Origin: Diogma glabrata
Taxonomy: Eukaryota; Arthropoda; Insecta; Diptera; Cylindrotomidae
Reading direction: 5' to 3'
Assembly (NCBI GenBank): GCA_963693315.1
Contig: OY856188.1
Coordinates: 188,446,930 to 188,510,929 of the forward strand
DNA length: 64,000 nt
Position 1 is the stretch's first letter. Each line of letters starts with the position of its first letter. Below, piece after piece: positions 56,516-64,000 of this stretch. The notes below the pieces were generated by a model that was not told the origin of the DNA, did not search any database, and saw only the letters and a program-made list of their open reading frames with translations. The translations under genes and the position numbers were made by a program.

Positions 56516-57118
56516 CAATAACAAATACAAATACAAATACAAATACAAATACAAATACAAATACAAATAAAAATACAAATACAAATATAAATACAAATAC
56601 AAATACAAACACAAATACAAATACAAATACAAATACAAATACAAATACAAATACAAATACAAATACAAATACAAATACAAATACAAATACAAATACAAAT
56701 ACAAATACAAATACAAATACAAATACAAATACAAATACAAATACAAATACAAATATAAATACAAATACAAATACAAATACAAATACAAATACAAATACAA
56801 ATACAAATACAAATACAAATACAAATACAAATACAAATACAAATACAAATACAAATACAAATACAAATACAAATACAAATACAAATACAAATACAAATAC
56901 AAATACAAATACAAATACAAATACAAATACAAATACAAATACAAATACAAATACAAATACAAATACAAATACAAATACAAATGCAAATACAAATACAAAT
57001 ACAAATACAAATACAAATACAAATACAATACAAATACAAATACAAATACAAATACAAATACAAATACAAGTACAAATACAAGTACAAGTACAAGTACAAG
57101 TACAATACAAATACAAAC
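56516..57118. repeat. (ACAAAT)n hexanucleotide array, about 95 units
   Basis: Nearly pure ACAAAT, with rare variants (AAAAAT, ATAAAT, GCAAAT) and a 3' edge of ACAAGT units, flanked by AATAACAAT trinucleotide-like repeats. All three minus-strand frames and one plus frame stay open for this reason only. Confidence 0.97.
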
Positions 57119-57124
57119 AACAAC

Positions 57125-57820
57125 AAATACAATAATAACAACAATAATAACAATACAGTATTTATTAGCAAAAAGGATTTTAATAAAAAATCTAATTTCA
57201 TTCAAACGCGACTGACTAATAAGCTCGAGAAGTTTTGATCAAATGGCAACGACATGCTAATACAATGTACAGTTGACAATTTTACACTGAAAATTTTTAT
57301 ATTTAAATAGAATGTTAATAAATTTATATGTTATCTTTTTAAAAGTAAAAGAACGCTTTCAAATTAAAGTTGAAACAATATAAACGTTTTAAATTGTAAA
57401 ATGTTCGTATTGAATTCAAAATTGAGAAAATATTAAATGACATTTATTTCTCGATCGTTTTCTTCACTTTGGTTTAGTGTAGAATGAAAAAAAAATGGTT
57501 ATGATTTTTTTGTTTTTTTCGATTTCGTTTTCATTGTTACCTACAGAAGATGAGGAAACAAAATATGTATGTTCGTAAAATTAGTGTATTCCTACAATAT
57601 TACTTTTTGGTGTGTTTACCGTTATGAAATTCTAAAATTTAATAATGAAATTAATATAAACAAAAATGTTAAAGAATTGCCATTTTGCATAACGGTTAAA
57701 AGAAATCCATTAAAAATATTCAATTTGAGTTTGAAAGCGATGCAATTTAAAATTAAACATTTTTATATATTTTAATATTTTTGACTGTTAAATATTATTT
57801 TTTAAAACACTTAAGCGCCC
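57125..57820. other. AT-rich stretch, no gene recognised
   Basis: A 68-codon plus frame (57569-57775) has no recognised motif. Confidence 0.4.
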
Positions 57821-57821
57821 T

Positions 57822-57972
57822 ACAGACGATCCGACGGTCGGATAGATTTGGTTGGTTTGGATGTAAAATCGTATACTGTGTATACATGCCTTTCTGATAA
57901 AATTAAGTTGGATGTGTCGGATGGAAATTCCATCCGACCGTCCGACCAACCAAACAAATCGGATGGTGTGTA
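57822..57972. repeat. Inverted-repeat end with GATCCGACGGTCGGAT motifs
   Basis: GCGCCCTACAGACGATCCGA, then CGGTCGGATAGATTTGGTTGG, faces CCGTCCGACCAACCAAACAA then ATCGGATGG. It precedes the MADF gene directly and is probably the left terminal/subterminal region of the Harbinger-like element below. Confidence 0.5.
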
Positions 57973-58145
57973 ATATTGTTGGACCATTTTAATTCAATTG
58001 AGTAAGAAATTTCATAGAGTGAGAAACAAAGAAAAAATGAAAAACATAAATATTCGTTGTTTTTGTAGTGTTTATGTTTACAAAACTTAATTCTGCAACA
58101 TGTGCATTTTTTCGTGGGTTTTATAATTAAAATTTATATATTAAA

Positions 58146-58596
58146 ATGGCAATTACTGCAGAACGTGTCGTAATTATTGATTTTTTGGAAATGTATAAAG
58201 ACTTCAACTGCCTTTGGGACATTAGCAGTAATTTGTACTGCAATATGGATGCGCGGAGTAAAGCTTTAGAAACCTTACTTGAAAAACTAAAAGAAATTGA
58301 AAAGGATACCACAGTGGGCACTGTAAAGAAAAGGTTGGATAATATGAGGACTGCTTACAGAAGGGAACTAAAGAAAGTAAATTCAATATATTTTTAAATT
58401 ATATTTTTATTGATACAATAAATCAAATGATTCATTTAAGGTAGAACAAAGTCAATCATCAGGTGCCGGATTAAAAGATATAGATATTATGGTATTTTTG
58501 GCAACATTATGGTATTTTGAATACCTTACATTTTTAAATTGTAAGGAAACGGCAAATCGAGGTGGCGTGGACTCATTCGTCAGTTGTGATGATGAG
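58146..58596 (+). CDS. MADF (Myb/SANT-like) accessory gene of PIF/Harbinger element 1, partial
   Basis: Exon 1 58146-58376 and exon 2 58441-58596 are joined by a 64-bp intron (GTAAAT...TTTAAG), phase 0. The product begins MAITAERVVIIDFLEMYKDF and has the MADF pattern: F..MY.....LWDI......N...R..AL..L, then VGTVKKRLDNMRTAYRRELK. Exon 2 gives GAGLKDIDIMVFLATLWYFE, the usual continuation of MADF proteins. A GTATGT donor follows at 58597, so at least one more exon is missing. In PIF/Harbinger elements such proteins bind DNA and help the transposase enter the nucleus and find the ends. No stop or frameshift in the part visible. Confidence 0.75.
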
Positions 58597-58867
58597 GTAT
58601 GTATTTTTTACACACTTTTATTTAACTAGACTTTTGACAGTTGTGATGGTTACTATTTTGTGATCCATTTTTCAGTAACTTCCCATTATGTGATTGATCC
58701 CAAATTTAAAAGACAAGTTTTTAAGTATTTGTATGTATATTAAATATTATATATTACATATTACAAGAAACAAATTACAAATATTAAATATTACAAAAAA
58801 TGGTATTTCAAAAGTAATAACTTTTAAATTTGTAAAAAATGAAATATGAAATATACGTAATATTTTC

Positions 58868-59640
58868 CTAGAAATATTCTGTGTATATATTTCTTACACG
58901 TTTCCCATCTTCTGTATTTTGTCTTTGGTTTGGATTCCTACTAAGACAAACTAAACCATTCTCTTGGCGCCAGTTACCTGCTCGGAATGATTCATTGGCG
59001 ATATCCTCATAATCGAGAGTGTTATTGGTAATATAGTGCTTCGATTTTGTCCTTAAAAAATTATGTAGAGCACAACAAGCAAGGACTATCCAAACAATTT
59101 TTTCAATGTCTAATAATATTGGTTTTTTAAAAACTCCAAATCGAGATGATAAATAGCAAATACATTTTCTTACACGCGCCTTCCTGTCGATAATCTGTAA
59201 TTAAATATTCTCTTTTCGTGTGTTAAATTCTTCTGCGAAAACGGTTTTAAAATATGTTCGTTGATAGCAAATGCATTATCTGCTACAAATACATAAGGAG
59301 CCGATATATCTGTACCAGGTAACACAGAAGACGTTAGCAAATTCAAATCCTTTGAAATTAGTTTTTTGTAAAATTCTGTTTGTTTTAAAACTCCTCCGTC
59401 AAAAATACTGCCATTTGTACCAGCGTAGACATATAAAAAATTCGTAATTTGCTTTAACCACCGCAAATAATACGATACTGAATGTACCTTTGTAGTTGTA
59501 ATATAGTGATCCACTTCCTGGTGGTTTAGTTATTAAAATATGATTGCCGTCCATGGCACCGACACAATTTTTGAACTGCCACATTGACTCAAATTGGCTT
59601 GATGTTTTTATCCAAAAATAAAGTTGAATGATAGTAGGAA
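58868..59640 (-). pseudogene. PIF/Harbinger transposase, element 1, broken
   Basis: DDE_Tnp_4-type core. 59584 reads FKNCVGAMDGNHILITKPPG (first catalytic Asp). A frame shift leads to 59514-59170: YVFVADNAFAINEHILKPFS (second Asp), then NYRLSTGRRV, stop, ENVFAI (the Glu). Another shift leads to SSRFGVFKKPILLDIEKIVW and ACCALHNFL, ending RVRNIYTEYF at 58868. It is thus inactive with at least two shifts and one stop. Further N-terminal coding (to about 59885) is too decayed to trace. It faces the MADF gene convergently, as is common for this superfamily. Confidence 0.85.
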
Positions 59641-60289
59641 TAAAAAAAAATTTAATATGTATTAATAGAAAAAATTATATAAAAAAAACCTTACTTTAAT
59701 ATTAGCTGATTGATGTGGTGTTGGTGACGTCTTACGTTCTTGCTAACATAGATTTCAAACCGCTGACATAATTCGCAATAACAGTATGGTTGATAAGATG
59801 ATTTCCTGTTAACGAATTTCAAAATAAAATCAACTGTATCGATAAACTCCTTCGTCATTCACTTTAACTTTTTCAATACAGCTGGGCGAGAACCGGTATC
59901 AAAAGAAACTATCCAAACTGTATAATCGTTTTCCAGCACTCTCTCTCTAAACCATAAGACCAGAGGAATCTGATCTTCTCTAATTCCTGGTTCAAAAACC
60001 CATAATGGTACAAATTTCAATCAATTCACTTTTATATAGTTATTTAAGAAAAACAAGAACACTATTGATAATCTATAATAAATATAAATTTGTGCCAAAA
60101 CAAAACATTACACAGTCTCAAATCATCATTTTTTATTTCAATGACTATTACAACAGTAAGATATTCTTTTGTTATATTTTCTTAAAATTTATTTCAAAAA
60201 CTAATTTTAGGTATAACCTACTTTTAGGTATCTATGACATACACAACAGATAATTTTCTTTTTCTTTATTTCACAACTCTTTATCTTTC
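59641..60289. other. Region between the two Harbinger elements
   Basis: Probably the right part of element 1 (remnant N-terminal exon 59700-59885, minus). A right terminal repeat matching 57822 was not found. The 82-codon plus frame 60005-60253 is unconvincing. Confidence 0.35.
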
Positions 60290-60625
60290 ATTGGCTGGTA
60301 TGAATAAAAAGTAGTTAGTTCAACTTTACTACATTTTAGAACTTATTTTATGTTTTAGAACTAGTTGGTATGAATAAAAACTACTTTACTAAACTACAAA
60401 TTTTCGAACATGTTTTTTCGCTACATTTGAGCTATTTCGTATGAATAAAACTAGTAAATGCTACAACTTTTCAGTAGTTAGTTTTTTTCACGCTACAATA
60501 GCATATACTACATGTTTTTGACAGTTTTAAATTGAAAAAAAAATTATTAAAAAGGCAAGCTTCGATAAAGTGACTCAACATTTTTAAACCTACAATATAT
60601 ATACGTTTTATTTTAATTTTAAAAA

Positions 60626-61705
60626 ATGGCTATGTTTATGAACATAAACGAGCGAAAGCAAAAAGTTTACAAAAATAGACGAAACCCCGCTAGTGATAAT
60701 TTTAAATCTCTTTATCGGTTTGATAGTGAGAATGTGGAATGGCTAGCTGAACATTTTATGGGTGAATGCAACGAAACAAGAGGAGGTGCTTTGAGCAATA
60801 CGCAAAAAATGCGAATATTTCTTCGTTATGTTGGAGATCCAGGATTTGAAGTAACATATTATTACAAACGGTGATGAACATAAATTGTAAAATTTATTAA
60901 TATTTTCCTAATTGTCAAACAACAGCGAGTAAAATTATTTGGTTTGTTTGTCAAAAAATTGTTGAAAAGGCTAATGATTGGATAAAATTCCCGACAACCG
61001 AAGCAGAAAGTAACATTGCCAAAGAAATTTGGGCACAAAAAAATATAATTCCTCATGCAATTGGGGCAGTGGATTGCACCCATGTTTTAATTTTAAAACC
61101 TAAACAGCATGGCGATGAATTTGTAAATAGAAAAGGATTAACTTCATTTAATGTCCAAGTGACATGTGATGGAAACGAAAAAATCACAAGCGTTGATTGC
61201 TCCTGGCCAGGATCGGTGCATGATTCGCGTATTTTAAAAAATTCTAGAATATTACAAGTTTTACATGACAATTCTTCAGGTGCATTATTACTTGCCGATG
61301 AAGGATATCCAATCAGCCCTTGGATTATGACTCCGTACCGAAACACGAATTCACAACAGCAAGAATTTTTTTAATAAAAAACATTCCAGTGAACGTGTAA
61401 TTATTGAACGAGTTTTTGGACAAGCTAAAAGAAGATTTCCATTTCTTCAGTCAAAGATCAGATTAAAAACTGAAAGAATTCCATCAATGATATTAGCGTG
61501 TTTTGTGCTACACAACGTTGCAAACCACCTTCAAGATGATAATTTTGGTGAGAGTGATTATAATGAAGTAAACCTCGGCATTCAAAGTCCTTTCTATGAT
61601 GACATTGCCAACAGTGAAAAACGGAGAGGTGAGCTTAGACGGGAAGCTATTACCAACTATTTATCAAACCATGCGTCTAATACACTTGGAACTAATAATA
61701 GATAG
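60626..61705 (+). pseudogene. PIF/Harbinger transposase (HARBI1-like), element 2, frameshifted
   Basis: Starts MAMFMNINERKQKVYKNRRN and runs to FLRYVGDPGFE, where the frame is lost. The expected helix-turn-helix continuation of about ten residues is missing, or hidden in a damaged intron. It resumes near 60925 with QTTASKIIWFVCQKIVEKAN, then AIGAVDCTHVLILKP (Asp 1) and WPGSVHDSR, then LLADEGYPISPWIMTPY (Asp 2). A one-base gain in a T run at 61366-61372 breaks the frame just before SSERVIIERVFGQAKRRFPF (Glu). The tail LHNVANHL...LSNHASNTLGTNNR ends at 61705. All three catalytic residues exist, but not in one frame. Confidence 0.9.
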
Positions 61706-62095
61706 ATTTGAAGTATTATTTAAAATATAAAAATATTAATGCAAATAAATGAGAAATTATTTTTTAGATCGGAATAAATACAGTAACAGTTTTTAGTTAA
61801 TCTCCTTAACCCGCTTTTCTAAGTGAATGGCCAAAAATATTATTTATTGTTAAGAAAATATTCATATACTGATTATACTTATAGTCATGTCACTGAAACG
61901 AAAAAATCAAAAACTGAAAACATCTTACGTTTTACGTCCTTTAAATTTAACGACTTTGGTAATTAAGGTGAATCCGTGAATAAGTACTTGAGATTGAAAT
62001 TTCTTGGAGTTTTAGTTTTAAGTGAAACAATTTATATTTTTGTATTTGATATAATTCTTAAATCTAAATAATATAATTAATAAATTCAATCACAG

Positions 62096-62885
62096 TCATA
62101 GTGCTTCTTTGTCTTGGGTTGGCTTTTCTTTTAATTTTTGCTCATAATATAGCTTTTGAAGGCGTAGTACTTCCTCTTGTTTTTTAAAAACTTCCAGCTG
62201 CCTATTCAACACAAGTCTTTGTAGTTCAGCTGTAGTTAGCTGCGCTGTAGCTGGAGTTTCAGTTCTTTCCTAAAGTTGACAATATAGAAATAAAAAATCA
62301 TAAAATACTGAGAAATAATTTTGCTTAAAATAGAAAAATGTTTACCTTATTGTTGGTTTCGTTACAAAAAGCCGTTTGTATTAATTTCTGCTTCTTGGAA
62401 GAGGCAGGAAAATTTCTACTTCTTGAATCTGGTGGCAAATTTTCCTTATTTACAACTTGCTCTTCTTCTATTATTCTTTTTGATACAGTTGGAGTTCTCT
62501 GCGCTGATACCAATGTCAAAACGCTTTCACTTTGTGAGCTCACGTTTTGAACGCTGTTTTCCACCGTCTCATTTCCTGCACCAACTGATATACCATCTAT
62601 AAATGATATGATTTTAGGAAAAGAATATTTAAAAATTAATATCCAGAAATACTCACAGTCTAATTTTCTTATTGTTGGGTTTTCTTCCGCCCCAATTAAG
62701 TTGAACAATATTTGTTCCCCGCCATTTAGGCTGCATTTTTTATTCCCCGTAACTTTGGCGTCTGTTTTGGTTTTTACCCTTGTTTTCATATTATTAATTT
62801 TTTTAAAAATTTGTTGCTCTGTTATTTTTATTCCTTTTTCTAGGAGAATAAAATCAGCAATCTCCATAGCTGCTTCTTTTTCCAT
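62096..62885 (-). CDS. Myb/SANT-like accessory gene of Harbinger element 2, three exons, intact
   Basis: Exons 62885-62657, 62596-62346 and 62269-62096 use GTGAGT..TATAG and GTAAAC..TTTAG introns. Lengths 229+251+174 = 654 nt give 217 residues in one uninterrupted frame. The product begins MEKEAAMEIADFILLEKGIK. It has the later helices of a Myb/SANT-like domain (QIFKKINNMKTRVKTKTDAK, SLNGGEQILFNLIG). A Ser/Thr-rich linker follows, then a basic patch near SSKKQKLIQ, and a C-terminal coiled coil (LQRLVLNRQLEVFKKQEEVL). An upstream exon may supply the first helix. It would act with the transposase on element ends. It is striking that it is intact while the partner transposase is dead. Confidence 0.75.
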
Positions 62886-62889
62886 AACT

Positions 62890-63362
62890 TAACTTTAACT
62901 TTAACTTTTAACTTTTTCTTTGTCCATAACTTAAATTAACTTAAAACTACTAAAAAAACTAAACTTATTAAAACTATTAAAACTATAAAAAAAACTAAAC
63001 TTATGTATAATTAAAAATAACTAAAAGTAAAATATTATTCTAATTTAAATATTTACTAAAATTAAAAAAAAAATAAAAAAAATTAAATGGTAAATTATAT
63101 TAAAAATTAATTAAATAAAATGTAAAACGTAATGATAATTTTTTTTATTAAGACAAACAAACAAACTTGAACTTCGTCAAACAAAATATGTTTGAAAATT
63201 ATAGTTGACAGATTTTACTACACTCGCTGTTTTTCGACAGTAGTACCAACTACAAGTTCGAAAATATTTTTATTCATACCAAATGGAAAGTTTTGAGGTA
63301 GTTTTAACTTTTGTGTAGTTGCTACAATTTTTTAGTTTTACTACTTTTTATTCATATCAGCC
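62890..63362. other. Right, AT-rich end of Harbinger element 2
   Basis: Contains AACTTTAACTTTAACTTTTA repeats (62886-62915), probably the accessory-gene leader, and the right subterminal repeats. Confidence 0.5.
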
Positions 63363-63365
63363 ATT

Positions 63366-64000
63366 ATCATTTATATTTTTGATAGCAACTAATTCGAAAA
63401 TAAATTTATTTTTGAATATCAAAATTATAACTTGATTCAATAATATTAAATCACGCACCCGATATCGATTATTGATCATATCATATCACACGTGGACTTT
63501 TTAATTGGATTTATAATAATCCCAAAAAAAAACTTAAAATTTTTTTGATGTTCAAAATTCATAAACGAAATTATCGATTTACTATCCAAATCGTACTGAT
63601 CTCCAAAAATGTGCAAACGCATTCTATAAATAATTTTAAACGAATGGGTGTGAGGGAGATGATTGTTCAAGCAGTCGTACATTTCTCTCTGCTATTGTTG
63701 CATTATCCATTTTCAAAAAAAAAATCAATCATGTTCATCATCATGTTGTTTCACAAATACGAAACTTGTTTTGGATTTAAAATCTATTTCATCTTATCAT
63801 CGTCAATCACAAAAAGGATTGAATCACCCACATATATTGTGTTGGTTTTTGTTTCAGTTATAAATATTATAACGAAAAAAATTAAACACAAGGATGACAA
63901 CTATGACACAACTATAAATTCAATCAATTTTAATATCAGATCGTATCAGAGAATATTAACGAAAATGTTCTAATATAAAGTAAATGCAATTACGTAGATT
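63366..64000. other. AT-rich end of window, no supported gene
   Basis: The plus strand is open 63545-63973 (142 codons) but the product is rich in I, F, K and S with no domain, and an overlapping frame (63663-63863) is also open. I treat it as chance. Confidence 0.45.

Larger units (their letters stand above)
60293..63362 (+). mobile_element. PIF/Harbinger element 2, complete, with 3-bp target duplication
   Basis: 3070 bp. The inverted ends match at 22 of 23 positions (GGCTGRTATGAATAAAAAGT and on), flanked by ATT at 60290-60292 and 63363-63365; 3-bp duplications are the rule in this superfamily. GGTATGAATAAAA recurs near 60370 and 60447, and inverted near 63275, as subterminal repeats. It carries a transposase relic (+) and a convergent, spliced accessory gene (-). 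Confidence 0.92.

Noticed and set aside
56407..57238. Overlapping frames of 85 to 264 codons on both strands
   Set aside because: All derive from the ACAAAT array.
60850..60932. Intron in the Harbinger element 2 transposase
   Set aside because: GT and AG are available, but no pair restores the frame from FLRYVGDPGFE to QTTASK; a deletion or damaged intron is likelier.
63545..63973. 142-codon plus-strand frame at the window end
   Set aside because: AT-biased composition, no motif, overlapping alternative frame.

Overview
The window looks like AT-rich nuclear DNA of an animal, most likely an insect. The coding relics carry GT..AG introns, and the transposon mix fits an arthropod: hAT, irritans-like mariner, PIF/Harbinger, P-element/THAP, CACTA-like, Crypton-like tyrosine recombinase, Penelope-like, non-LTR and LTR elements. 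No operon, bacterial gene, rRNA or tRNA was recognised. Almost everything identifiable is mobile DNA. The one possible host gene is a four-exon, SAM-like coding relic at 32110-33508 on the minus strand.

Layout, left. 1-716 is a broken tyrosine recombinase. 1298-3243 is a bracketed foldback element. 3836-4326 is a Penelope reverse-transcriptase fragment. A 117-bp minisatellite at 4590-5150 abuts a 9.47-kb hAT element (5393-14863) with perfect 8-bp target duplications (GTACGACT). This hAT holds its own nearly intact transposase (9263-11218, minus), a nested hAT-like insertion (5735-6781, its own 8-bp duplication ATGTAGTT), a 56-bp minisatellite, and a 2.8-kb near-perfect palindrome (11692-14479).

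Layout, middle. 15466-17340 and 22864-24290 are two members of an unclassified LTR-like family, each with a CA-rich tract and its own minisatellite. Between them lie non-LTR fragments and the C-terminal end of a tyrosine recombinase. 24629-26085 is a bracketed element containing a 108-bp palindrome. 27166-29003 is a P-element/THAP transposase relic. 29405-31392 and 31638-32018 are foldback elements. 34395-37581 is a second hAT with an 8-bp duplication (TAAAAAAC).

Layout, right. 41046-52113 is one non-LTR insertion (10-bp duplication ACTTACGACT at both ends). It was interrupted by a CACTA-like element (42250-45786), which was hit by a foldback element (43233-43803). About 4.17 kb of this stack was then tandemly duplicated. 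Further right are a small LTR element with a lysine-type primer site and an open gag-like frame (52506-53090), two mariners 13 bp apart, an (ACAAAT)n array, and two PIF/Harbinger elements (about 57820-59990 and 60293-63362), each with a transposase relic and a separately spliced DNA-binding accessory gene.

The genes form no common pathway. The value of the window is its insertion history, which can be read from exact target-site duplications. All family names come from motifs recognised by eye; no search was run.
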